A stretch of DNA of 64,000 nucleotides, from the NCBI GenBank assembly GCA_027382625.1, contig JAJKFJ010020986.1, positions 109,810 through 173,809 on the forward strand. The letters are read 5' to 3'. Of the stretch, positions 32,948-43,559 are shown piece by piece. A program made the translations under genes and the position numbers. Origin of the DNA: Tetmemena sp. SeJ-2015. Lineage: Eukaryota; Ciliophora; Spirotrichea; Sporadotrichida; Oxytrichidae. Position 1 is the first letter of the stretch. Each line of letters starts with the position of its first letter. A model generated the notes under the pieces. The model was not told the origin of the DNA. It worked only from the letters and a program-made list of their open reading frames with translations, and searched no databases.

Positions 32948-35900
32948 ATGGAAGGGATTACTTAGATGGAAGTCATTCAGATGTCTGCAGAGTATTGAGT
33001 TTTAAGTATTTTTTACAAATGAGAACCCAGCGGGGCTTTAAGATTGATTATACCATACTTTATAAAAATTTTATATTAGGTTAGTGACACCTTTGAGTAA
33101 ATTAAACAATAGAATTCAAGACCTGACAAGACTTTCTCATTCAAAATATTAGCTATGTTAGATAAAACAACTTTTTTATTGCATCTTATGTAAAATTTTA
33201 GTGAGATTCAATATAATTAGTACGCCTCTATATTCCATTCCACTTGCAAAAATAAAATTCGACTAATTTCTTTCCCTTATTGCAAGTAGATTATAGTACG
33301 ATTTATTCTTTAATTTATATTTTTATAATTTATTGTCTGCAGATTAAATTAAGCAAGAAGTTGATGATATGATAAAGCAGGAGGAAGAGTTGAAAAAGTA
33401 GTGCTTAATTGAACAGCGCGCTCAGAAAGCAAAGGTCAAAGCAACCAAGGAATAGTTCAGTTACACGCAGTCCACTTCCTCTTCATCTATCTTGCTAATC
33501 GGGAGCAACTATTATACAAACTGCTATTTATTTATTGCCATTTAGTTAGTGATTTAGAAATTAAATTGACTATAGTATAAGATCCTGCAAGATGAGTAAA
33601 GTGAGTTTTATGACAGCTAGTCACTACCAATTAACGACTTGCGAAGGATTAAAAACCACTTTGTAAATCTGGAATATCACACTTACCTGATAGAGAATTG
33701 CGAGTCGCCAGATCAATTTGAAGAGAAGATTTAGGATTTCAAAAGCACTTGTGCTAAAACTCCTTCAATTTAAAAACTCCAGAGTTTCTTATATTTCAGA
33801 TATATCTAGTCTTATTTTAGGAAATGATCATCATCTACTTCTCTGGAAAGGGGCTTCTGACTAAAAAGCAGATCAAGAAGCGAGATTTAGAACCCTTGAA
33901 GTCAAAATCTTAGCCTAATACTTACCCTAAAGGTGATAAGAAAGGATTATAATAGAAGAATTAGGCCTAGAAAGATAGAGAATAGTATGATTCCTCAAGT
34001 GAAGAAGATCTTAAGTAAGATGAGGAGAAGGAAGAAGAACTTGAAACTGTTGACTTTTGTAAATCTGTTCTCTGCGATGCTGAAGTTGATAATAAAGCAA
34101 AATGCAAATCCATTGTTTCATTAAGAGTTAAGTTTTTTTGAAAGCAGCTTTTATAATAGATCTGTATGATTTGAGTCAAAGCCTTAAGCAGAAATTTAAG
34201 CATGCTAGCTTCATAGTACTTTAAGACGTTTTCCTCGAACCTGAAGGAGAAGGAAGCAAAGCCAAGCTTGAAGAAGAAGTTAAAAGGACGGCAGATGCAG
34301 ACTTCAAGCAAAGGCTGCTAAATAAAAAGATAAAAAGTCTCCCTAAGAGTAAATACTCACACTTTGCGCCAGGAGGGCTGTTTAAGAACTACCTGCAAGA
34401 AATTGACTAAGGGAAGTGGGATTACTTCAAATAAAAAACGATAAGTTCTATTTCCTAAGTATGATTGCTAATAATCCCTACGTAAAGTTCAAGATTATAT
34501 CAAATAATTTTTCATAATTTAAATTTAATATTAAAGATAGAATTCGAAAGCCGCTTAGGAATAGCATCCTAAAGCACAAATCTGCTTTTGTATAATCTGA
34601 AATGCCCAGGTGAACTCTCCTTCAATGAGAAGATAGTTGATAAACAAGAGTGGCTGTTGAATGAAAGGTCCATGTACTTCTACAGATTTGTCTTCCCATA
34701 CTTTAAAGATAAGGAAATAAAATAAAATGGTTTAAAATTATTTATTTTCAATTTCAAAATTTATAAAAGGACTTTCTAACTAGACTTAATTCACTATTTG
34801 TGAAAATGAATACGATCTCTGGCCAAGTATAGCAAGGCAAATTTGAGATCAGAGAAGGAGAGAGCAACCCAGAATTGATAAGAGCAGCAAGACAGAAAAG
34901 AACTACTCAAAGCTTTTTTCCATAATTTTTAACCTATATTAATTATTAAAAGCTGGGAGCTAGAGGAGTTGAAGTGGAGGTAAAACGGAGAGGATATTGC
35001 AAATCGATATTGTAACGTAGAGGCCAGCTTCGATATCTGTGAGGACAAGTCAATCAAGGTGGTTCAGATTCATTCACAACGATATCATTAAAGCATATTA
35101 ATAATTATAATAAGAGGTGTAAAAAATTGTGAGGAAATTAGATATCACTCCAGGGGAGAACTTTTTATTAGCTTGGTCCAAGAACTGGATTTATGTCTAC
35201 GATATGAAGAGCGATAAACTAGTGTACTCCTTATAATGTAAAAAATATAATTTGACTTGAAATGATTTTTCTATGAATAAATACTCCTAGTGGTTCGGTA
35301 ATGATGAGATCTACTCTGCCACATATTTGATAATTTAATAAAGCACTAATTGTGATATCTTTAAAAGTGAAATGATCAAGCATTGAAGTCTTTTCTTTTT
35401 TGTAAAGAATCACATAATAAAATTGCATTCAATGGTAGCAGTTCTGTTTTTCTAGAATGATGACCCTGTCATAACCTAGATCTTTAACAAGCAAGACTAC
35501 CGCATCGAGAGTGCTCTCTATCTAGGAATCACTAATTTCAAGTCTTAATACTTAGTTGTTGAATTAACAATTAAATAAAAAAAAGCAAAGTTTAAACTAA
35601 TTAATTATATTCTATAGTTGTTGCTGTTGACAAGAATTGTAAATAAAAAACATAATAGAGCAAGATAATTAAAGTTATAAAGAATTCATTGGGTATTTTT
35701 GACAACAATATTTAGTACGCGAGTGACTTCCCAGATCACTTGCCGCGCTATCTCGGATACATTAGCAAGATCTACATAAACAATTATGATCCCATCTACG
35801 ACCTGATCAGCTTTTAAAGATATAAAAAAAAACATATTTTATTTTTATCAGCTACAAGGACTACATCATAGTGCAGAAGACCAAATAAAATTAAGCTAAA

Positions 35901-36516
35901 GGATAGACCACCGAATCTAACCTCATCATTCAGTTACAGATTAAGCACACGGAGGGGTCAAACATATTTAGAGTAGTCAACAATTCTCAACTTAAAACTA
36001 ATACACGTTTTATTTTGAGATTTCAATTTGAATTAAAATCCGTATATTTATTGCACTTTGATTCATAATTCCTTTTTTCATAATTGATTGAATTTTTAGC
36101 AATACCTTACCTATGCTACATAGATGAAGAGAGCCACCGCCAAATTGCATCAGACCACGCCCTTCGTGCACTATATGACAAGCTAAATCAGGTATTACAC
36201 TAGCATAGTAATGAATTTGAGTTTCTTATTTAAGCAGGTTGGCTCTAAAGAATAAGTACATAATTCGACCATAGGGCTACAAGATCATTATATAAAACAC
36301 AATTGATAATAAGTCAGAGACACTTTTCAAAAGTTACACGTACTTGTTAATTATAAAAGTGAGATGGAGATTATCAGGTAGTTCACCCATGTGGAGTTTG
36401 ACTTGCACGACAAGGCTTGCTTTTATGTGTGCGCCTCTGCAGCCAATAATATCCAAATACTCAAGATCAGGCTAGATGATGAGTTCCTCAAACTTTTTGA
36501 AGATAATGAAGAATGA
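32948..36516 (+). CDS. Gene A: large multi-exon protein with beta-propeller-like C-terminus
   Basis: The start MEGITQMEVIQMSA at 32948 is interrupted by an IES (see 32992-33343) and continues DQIKQEVDDMIKQEEELKKQ. Farther parts are NDLRRIKNHF, IIYFSGKGLLTKKQIKKRDL, AAFIIDLYDLSQSLKQ, YFLSMIANNPYVKFKII, SWELEELKWRQNGEDIANRY, FLLAWSKNWIYVYDMKSDKL, YKDYIIVQK and, at the end, CFYVCASAANNIQILKIRL to the TGA at 36514. The late Trp/Tyr-rich strand-like segments resemble WD or related beta-propeller blades. Introns of about 26-60 nt are implied. A one-base deletion in the A run near 34437 breaks the frame. Paralogs are B, C and D. Function unknown. Confidence 0.65.
32992..33343 (+). other. IES in gene A, pointer TGTCTGCAGA
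   Basis: A 352-bp AT-rich insert lies between two copies of TGTCTGCAGA (32982-32991 and 33334-33343). Removing it with one repeat gives MSADQIKQEVDDMIKQEEE, which aligns residue for residue with the uninterrupted MSVEQIIQQVDELIKQDEE of gene B. A GT-AG reading of the same interval is one base out of frame, so splicing does not explain it. Confidence 0.8.
33517..33579 (+). other. IES in gene A, pointer TATA
   Basis: The interval is 63 bp with TATA at 33513-33516 and 33576-33579. Removal joins LLIGSNYY to KILQDEQSEFYD in frame. The left edge has no GT, so it is not a standard intron. Gene B has an unrelated 68-bp insert at the same codon. Confidence 0.55.
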
Positions 36517-37196
36517 ATAAAGAGCAAACTTAATATCAATTTTAATCATTAAATTCTCTTGCTATTATGCTATATCAACATTGTAAAAAGAATTTTAAAA
36601 ATCATATAATTAATATTCTATTTAAAAAAGAAATTTGACAATTTCTGGAACTTAGATCTGTTCCTAAAAAAAAAAACAAAAGATACCCCTCTATTCTTTA
36701 AAAGAAAAAAGCACAATATTTTGAATTTTTGAAAACTTTATTTTTAGCTTTATCAAGATTTTTTACCTCTTATCTAAATATATAATTAAAATCTAGCTAT
36801 TTTAATTACTGATATAGTGAATTATTTTAGTATCTTAATTGGTAAATATAGAAGTTTATATACTTGTTCTACAGTTGAAAATTTGATATAAAAATCGCTC
36901 ATAATTTTTTAAAATATAATCCTTTATAAATTATTTTAAACATAGACAAACTTATCTATATGAAGCATGCTATTTATAAATCTCTATTTTAATTAGCTTA
37001 TTTTAAGCTCTTGTCAAGTATAATATTTATCTTAGATATTAAAATGAGAAGCCACATTTAATTTCTAACTTATTTCGTAAAGCTGATTTGATTGGCAGCT
37101 TGATAATTAAAAGGGCATTTTGGATTTTATATCTATAAAAATTTACTAACACTCACTATCTCTAAAATTTTTAATAAAACTTGTTTAAAGAATAAG
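36517..37196. other. AT-rich spacer between genes A and B
   Basis: No feature identified. Confidence 0.45.
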
Positions 37197-39240
37197 ATGA
37201 TGCAAGAAACAAATCAAATTAATAACTTCCCGATGTCTGTAGAATAAATTATTCAATAGGTAGATGAACTAATAAAACAGGATGAAGAGCTAAAAAAGCA
37301 GATAGAAATTGATAAAAATCATGCTCTAAATTCTAAAGACGAAGCAGTTTAGGAATAGTTTAATAACGCTCGGTCCACTGCAACTTCCGCTCTCTTGCTA
37401 ATTGGGAGCAATTATTTCTTAAATTAATAATTTATACATGAGAATTATCTTATCATTTTGAAAGTAAAAATTGAGGATAGTATAAGATCTTTGAAGATGA
37501 TGAATTCTATGAAAAATAATGGCTACCTATCAGCGACTTGCGAAGGATGAAAAACCATTTTGACGAACTGAACTATTACACTTATATTATAGAGAATTGC
37601 GACTCACCTTAAAAATTTGATTAACATATATAAAACTTCAAAAAAACATGCTGCGAAACGCCTTCAATGCATAAGTAAAATATTTGTTTTTCAAATATAG
37701 ATCCATATTTTAAGAAATGATCCTAATTTACTTTTCGGGAAAGGGACTTAAGACCAAAATGAAGATAAAAAAGAGAGATTTAGAACCATTGAAATTAAAG
37801 TCTTGGCATTATTGTAATACTTTCTGCAGCAATCCTAAAGATTAGTTATAGAAAAATGAGAAATCTTCTGATAGCCTCTCTCATGCAGAAGATTTTAAGT
37901 CATCTGGTAAGGAGGGAAATGAGGAACTTGAAACTGTCGATTTTTTTTAATCTGTTCTCAAGGATGCTCAAGATGATAAAGTTAAAAAATATTTGATTGT
38001 TTATAAAAATATAGAAAAAATTTTTAAAGCAGCTTTTATAATAGATCTGTATGACCTGAGTCAAAGCCTAAAGCAGATGTTTTAAAATGCAGACATTGTA
38101 GTTCTATAGGACATTTTTCTTGAGTATGAAGGAGAAAAATGCAAAAACGCTATCTAAGAAGAGGAAAAAAGAATATTTGATGCTGATTTCAAGCAGAGAC
38201 TGCTAAACAATAAGATTTCATCCCTCCCTATACTTAGCAAGTAATCACTTTTCATTCCAAGTGGAATCTTTAAGAACTACCTATAAGAAATTAACTTGGG
38301 CAAATGGGAATTCTTCAAACTTTAGTGTGATAATGTCTACTTTCTGAGTATGATTGCTAATAACCCCTATGTTAAATTCAAGATTATTTTTTCGAATATT
38401 AATTACTTATTCATTAGGCTTTAAAATTAATTATAGAAGATTCAATAAGAGGGCATCACAAGCATAGCTTCCTACAGTACAAATTTACTTTTGAATTTTC
38501 TGAAATATCCAAGCTCATTCCCTTTGACTCAGAAGTTGGAAGATAGGCAAGAATGGCTTTTATAAGAAAAGTTAATGTACTTTTACTGGTTTGTTTACCC
38601 CTTCAGAGAAGATAATAAAAAACAAAAAACATTATTTTTAAATAAATTTTTAATATTTCAGTATTTATCGTTTAAGATTTGAACTATCTAGATAGAATGA
38701 GTTCACTATTTTCGAAAATCAATAAGGTTTCTGGTAAAGTTTCGCAAGAAAAGCTGTATTTCAGAGATGGAGAAAGTAACAAAATGATAAGCTGCTATAT
38801 TTTTAAGATTTATTAAAATTTAAAAGCTGGGAGTTAGAAGAGTTAAAGAGCAGATAAAATGGAGAAGATATTGCAAACAGGTACTGCAGTGTAGAAGCGA
38901 GCTACTAGATCTGTGAGGATAAGGAAATCAAGAGATTTAAACTAATTCATAACGACATCACAAAATAAATAGAGAGATATAATTAATAAATGAAAGAATT
39001 TTCAAATCACTTCTGGTGAGGACTTTTTATTGGCGTGGTCCATAAACTGGATTTACATTTATGATCTAAAAAATGACAAACTACTTTACTCGTTAAAAGA
39101 AAAAGTTAGGAAGATATTTTTTTATTTTAAATACTCCAAGAAGTTTGAGCATGTCTAAATCTAATCGGCCACTTATCTGATCATTAAATACACCCTTTTT
39201 TATGATTTCATTAGCAAATATGATCAAGCATTCAAATTTC
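37197..39240 (+). CDS. Gene B: paralog of gene A
   Basis: The start at 37197 (MMQETNQINNFPMSVEQ) is followed by IIQQVDELIKQDEELKKQ, PISDLRRMKNHFDELNYYTY, ILIYFSGKGLKTKMKIKKRD, EELETVDFFQSVLKDAQDD and AAFIIDLYDLSQSLKQMF. Later come YFLSMIANNPYVKFKII, SWELEELKSRQNGEDIANRY and FLLAWSINWIYIYDLKNDKL. It has the same order as gene A, with many TAA/TAG glutamines and no TGA in the exons. A 26-nt GT-AG intron (37679-37704) joins MHK to SIFQEMI in frame. After about 39240 similarity to A and C stops and a different ending follows, so B has lost the propeller-like C-terminus. Copy C at 57691-61505 is nearly identical over this whole region. Confidence 0.65.
37416..37483 (+). other. IES in gene B, pointer TAT
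   Basis: A 68-bp AT-rich insert between TAT at 37413-37415 and 37481-37483. Removing it joins LLIGSNY to KIFEDDEFYEKQW in frame. It is at the same place as the 63-bp insert in gene A, but the interior sequence differs. Confidence 0.5.
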
Positions 39241-39244
39241 TCCA

Positions 39245-39588
39245 TTTAATAATCGTCTTTAACAGAAGAAGATTCTTTACTCTCAAATTAAGCTCTGCTA
39301 GGTACTTTCAGTTATTTTATCAAGGTTAAAGCCAGGCACTTCAATTATAATTAATATCAGCTCTTTTAGTTTTTGACTTAAATTAAGGAGAGCTACATGA
39401 GCAGAGTTGATGCATATGAGTCTAGTGAGACTGATTCAGACTTGATGCTTACGAGATTGCAGTTGAGAAAGTACCTGAGAGAATTAATTGTAAACTAACG
39501 CAGAGTTCTCCAAGAAGCACTTAGCCCCGAATACATCAAAAGATTTAGGGACTTTTATGCAGGCATCATTGAATCAAACATTTCTTGA
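39245..39588 (+). CDS. Unrelated C-terminal segment fused to gene B
   Basis: An open frame to the TGA at 39586 reads LTEEDSLLSNQALLGTFSYF, NYNQYQLFQFLTQIKESYMS, DLMLTRLQLRKYLRELIVNQ and RRVLQEALSPEYIKRFRDFY. Three TAA/TAG glutamines occur. Neither gene A nor copy C has this sequence. It is strongly helical, with no recognised domain. It is probably the last segment of a different gene joined to B by duplication or recombination. Confidence 0.5.
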
Positions 39589-39719
39589 TTTCTGCTCCCT
39601 TTATAAGTTCATATCATTTCACTTTCAATTCAATTAAAGCTCTATATAATCAACTTTTGTAGCAAAAAATTAAATAAGTTCATTTATACGAAATTAAAAA
39701 CATAAAGTTAATTACTACA

Positions 39720-40571
39720 ATGAATTAATTCTAGATTGAAGGAGAGGATTCAAATGAAAAAGAAAATTGCAATTTAGAATAGCCAAAGAATTCATAACTT
39801 TAAACTTAATCTAAGAGAAGAAAATCTTCAATCCACTTTGCTTTGAAAGATCAATAGTTTAAAATTGAGAAAGAATAGGCAGCTATTAAAGAAAATGATT
39901 TAAACTCATAATGAGTCAGCACCTCAGAAACTAGCAGAATAATTCTATTGGACAAGACTCTCTTTGAATACAATCACAGATTACCCATTTATCTCCAAAG
40001 TTTGTCATACATGGCTTTCTTACTCACTCATTTTGGCCAGATAGGAGTCACTAGTGTATAGAGATTTAAATTTATTTAATGATAGAGTCATCATTTTAGA
40101 CAACATTTGATTTTAATAAAAATTTAGTAGTCAACTATTAGTTAAAGAATTTGAATTTCTCCTTTGGAATCGATTTATATATTTCTCTAATAACGAAAAA
40201 ATAAAAATAAATTTATTTGTTTTTAGAGCATATTAGGCATTCCTCCTCCCTAAATGAACACCTATATTGCAATAAATGTGGTTTCTACTTTTGCTTAGAC
40301 TGTGGTTGTGGGCTTTTTCTTTTTGATAGTGCTACGCTTTAGATATAAACCTAGAGCTTTAGCATAGTTGCTAACCCTAAGTATATTGTATCTCTTTGGA
40401 GGTATATGGGATATAATTTATTTGGGTAGTTAAGGAGATTTTTTTGTTGTTAATGTACTGGATACGCCTCTTTTTATTAATTATACCAAATACGTAGTCT
40501 AATTTGTACTCACAATAATCGGCTTTTGTTTGTTATTACAGATATAGCATAATAAATATTTTGAATTTTGA
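39720..40571 (+). CDS. Four-helix membrane protein with one in-frame TGA
   Basis: The start MNQFQIEGEDSNEKENCNLE leads a hydrophilic N-terminus with SKRRKSSIHFALKDQQF, then an in-frame TGA at about 39912, then ETSRIILLDKTLFEYNHRLP and a first hydrophobic stretch. A GT-AG interval (40056-40226) is followed by three more membrane segments: VVSTFAQTVVVGFFFLIVLR, LAQLLTLSILYLFGGIWDII and YVVQFVLTIIGFCLLLQIQ. It ends at TGA 40569. If the 18 nt between two CTCA repeats around the TGA are removed, the frame continues as NDLNSETSRIILL. It is probably a small integral membrane protein. The family was not recognised. Confidence 0.55.
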
Positions 40572-40834
40572 TAAGGATGTAGTTCAGAAGAAATTATATA
40601 AGAAAGACTTTAATTCATAAAATTGAATTTATTCTGAAGGAAGATATTATTTTCACAATTTAACCTTTAAGATATTTACTCATAAAGGCTAATAAAATAA
40701 ATTATTGAGATAGTCAATCTATATTTATAATTTTTTACTACTTTATTCTATTTTTTTGTAAATGTCTTTCTTATAGATAAACTTATTTTCATTTTATTAG
40801 CAATCTAAATTAATTCAAATTGAAATGATTTTGG

Positions 40835-40960
40835 GTAAAAAAAGAGCTATGTGTGTAAATCAAAGTCATTTATCATTTTAATATCAAATTAAATGTGAAC
40901 AGTTGTCCTTAAATCAAATAAAATACGAAGATAAAAATAATTACTACAATGAATTAATTC
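40835..40960 (+). repeat. Upstream repeat shared with 43440-43560
   Basis: AAAAAGAGCTATGTGTGTAA and the sequence up to the ATG at 40949 recur at 43440-43560 (AAAAAGAGCTATGTCTGTTA, then ATCAAATTAAATG-like sequence). The repeat is the 5' flank of the truncated membrane-protein copy, so a second such flank at 43.4 kb marks another duplication remnant without its gene. Confidence 0.5.
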
Positions 40961-41300
40961 TAGATTGAAGTAGAGGAAGAATGTGAAAAAGAAAACAATC
41001 ACAGTTTATAAGAAGACAAACATTCATAAATTTAAAGTTAATCTAGATACAGCAATCCTTCCATCCAATTCGCTTTTAAAGATGACCATATTCAGATTAA
41101 TAGAGAAATTATAAAAGGAAATGAGCTAATACAATAATGATAAAGTGCCACAGAAACTAGCAGAATTATTCTACTAAACAAAGCACTCTTTGAATACAAT
41201 TACAAATTGCCCATTTATCTTTCAAACTTGTATTGCATTGCTCTTTTTCTTTCTCATTTGAGTCTAATAGCTGTTACCTGTGTCTAGAGATAAAAAATCT
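40949..41300 (+). pseudogene. Truncated copy of the membrane-protein gene
   Basis: The start MNQFQIEVEEECEKENNHSL matches the gene at 39720, as do QSQSRYSNPSIQFAFKDD and, after a TGA at the same alignment position, ATETSRIILLNKALFEYNYK. It ends after the first hydrophobic stretch; the three later membrane segments are missing. It is a partial tandem duplicate about 1.2 kb downstream of the first. Confidence 0.55.
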
Positions 41301-41383
41301 TAGCAAAAATAAATATTTATTATATTTCATTTAAAATATAAATTAATAAAGTAGATAATTTATATTATCTTTGATTATAATTG

Positions 41384-41635
41384 ATGAAAGCCTTTCAGTA
41401 TCTTTCAGTGACGTCTGACCACGATAACTATAGCTACAGTAGAGCACTGTGATATTTCATACTTTCGCATTGAAATTTCAGTTATAATTTTTATATTGTG
41501 ATTTTTAGAGTTGATCATGCTACCAACCAGTTGAGACTGTACATGTATGAAGTGATGTAGAACTTTAGAAAAGCTAATAGAATTTTGGCAGAGGGAATTA
41601 GAAATAATTTGCGTCACGTGATCAAGTCTCGCTGA
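41384..41635 (+). CDS. Small unrecognised protein, two exons
   Basis: The ATG at 41384 starts MKAFQYLSVTSDHDNYSYSR. A 60-nt GT-AG intron (41449-41508) joins it in frame to LVDHATNQLRLYMYEVMQNF and RKANRILAEGIRNNLRHVIK, ending at TGA 41633. A further open stretch (VALSRVGQHSSLNNVEVVIV, TSSHTNPFYAIGGEDRL) follows the TGA and may belong to it if the TGA lies in an unremoved insert. Mostly helical. No known domain. Confidence 0.45.
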
Positions 41636-41822
41636 GGGTATAAGGTGGCACTCTCGAGAGTGGGCTAGCATAGTTCTCTCAACAATGTAGAGGTAGTAAT
41701 AGTTCATAATGATAAATAGATGAGTGGTTACCATCCTACCTCATCGCATACAAATCCTTTTTATGCTATTGGAGGTGAAGATAGGTTGTGATAACTAGTT
41801 ATGTTGCATCATAGCATCAGTC

Positions 41823-41940
41823 ATGCAGTATAATCCGTGGATCAGCGGAAGCCAGGTCTGCTACGGGAGCCACCGCGCGACTGCTCTCTGGTTCAACCTC
41901 GCCAATTTCGTGCTATCGGATTTTTTGTATCCTTTTAGGT
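41823..41940 (+). CDS. Short possible exon
   Basis: The ATG at 41823 reads MQYNPWISGSQVCYGSHRAT and ALWFNLANFVLSDFLYPFR up to a GTTTTTG that could be a donor. A TAAG acceptor near 41980 would lead to VWNCSKDRAVQHIPLNLEDS. It is G+C-richer than its surroundings. It may belong to the preceding gene. Confidence 0.3.
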
Positions 41941-42129
41941 TTTTGTATTTTTTGATAAGTTAAGATAATTTTTGTAAATAAGGTGTGGAACTGCTCAAAA
42001 GATCGAGCGGTTCAACATATTCCTTTGAACTTAGAAGATAGTTTAAATTAAGATGGCTAAATAGTAGAGTGATGACAACAAGATGAAGAGTGGTACAAAA
42101 GCATATGTCGCGAGAATTCTGTGCGTGGG

Positions 42130-43440
42130 ATATTGAGTTTTTCTGTTGATTTGTCGTTTCAGTTTGAAGTGTGTATTTTCAGCAAAGAGCTCGAAATAGA
42201 TTCTAGGAATTAATATTTCATTGACTCCTCACGGCTCAATAAATCATAATATATTTATGCCGTGTGGCCCTTTAAATTTCTTCTTATTATATTTATTGTC
42301 TTTCTTGAGATTTATGCGCCTTCTATTTAGGCTTGAGATGCCACAAAAATAAATAAATAGATCTAAATCTAGTCGATTCTCCACATGTTTAAGTTAGCCG
42401 AATTTTTTTAATGATTAGAAGAATTAAAAGATAATTAATTGACATCCAGAAGAATAGAAAGATAGCTATAGAGGACAGAAGAATCGTCCTATAATTAAAC
42501 CTTCTTAATAATTATTTTTTGTCCTTGTGATAGTTTGTTTGCTTATAATTAGCCTCGTAGGTTACTTAGTAATTATCTTGGAACTATATTTTACTCTCTC
42601 GAGAGATTACTCTATGCGCTCTTACAAATAAATACATAATCTATGCAACCATTTTTTAACCTAGATGCTTCAATAGATTGACCAGAATTACTTAACTGCG
42701 AGCATTATACGCTACCTATTATTCGACCCGACATTAGTAAAATCTCGTTCTCCAGAGAGAATAAATATAATATATATTTATAAAACACTAAAAAAGCAAA
42801 TGAAATAAGACAGATCACCGCCTATCCCTCAGGAAGTTTCCCCTGGGTTTATCTCAATTAAACAATCAAATCCTTCTGCTTAAATCAAAATAATATCGCT
42901 TATCTACTTAGAATTCATTTTGATAACTCATTCAATAAGAGATGAGTAATATTTACATGTGCTAATTGGTACTGAATCCACTCGTAATAAATAATATATT
43001 ATATTTTGTTTTCTTTATTCTGGCTGCTAATAACTGGAGAGCAGTAGTATATTCTTATTATTTACGGATTTAATGACCATTTTGAAGTTAGAACAGACTG
43101 TAATACCCTAAATACTTTCAGTAATTGTTCAGTACACAGAAAGGAGGTAGCCAACCCGCCAACTGCCATAATATAACTACTTCCACTCATAATAGGATTA
43201 TGATGCTAAGGGTACCATATAACCCGTGCAATAGAACATTATATTAATCTGTGTCTCCTAAAATTAAAACATTTTCTTTCTCATTAATTCCAAATATACC
43301 ACCAAGAAGATTAAGTACTAATCTTTCTGAATTGAGCCAATTAGCAAATTTTTTATGGTTTAAAGTATGATTTCATACTATCTTACTTTTTTTAAAATTA
43401 TATCAAAAATCTAATTTTTGAATAAGTTTAATTTGCATAT
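42130..43440. other. AT-rich stretch, nothing recognised
   Basis: No feature identified. Confidence 0.45.
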
Positions 43441-43559
43441 TTTTTGGGACAAAAAGAGCTATGTCTGTTAATCAAAGTTAGAGATCACTGGAATCTCAAA
43501 TTAAATGGCAATGATTAACCTTAATTATATTTAGAAATGCACTATTATAATAATTAATG

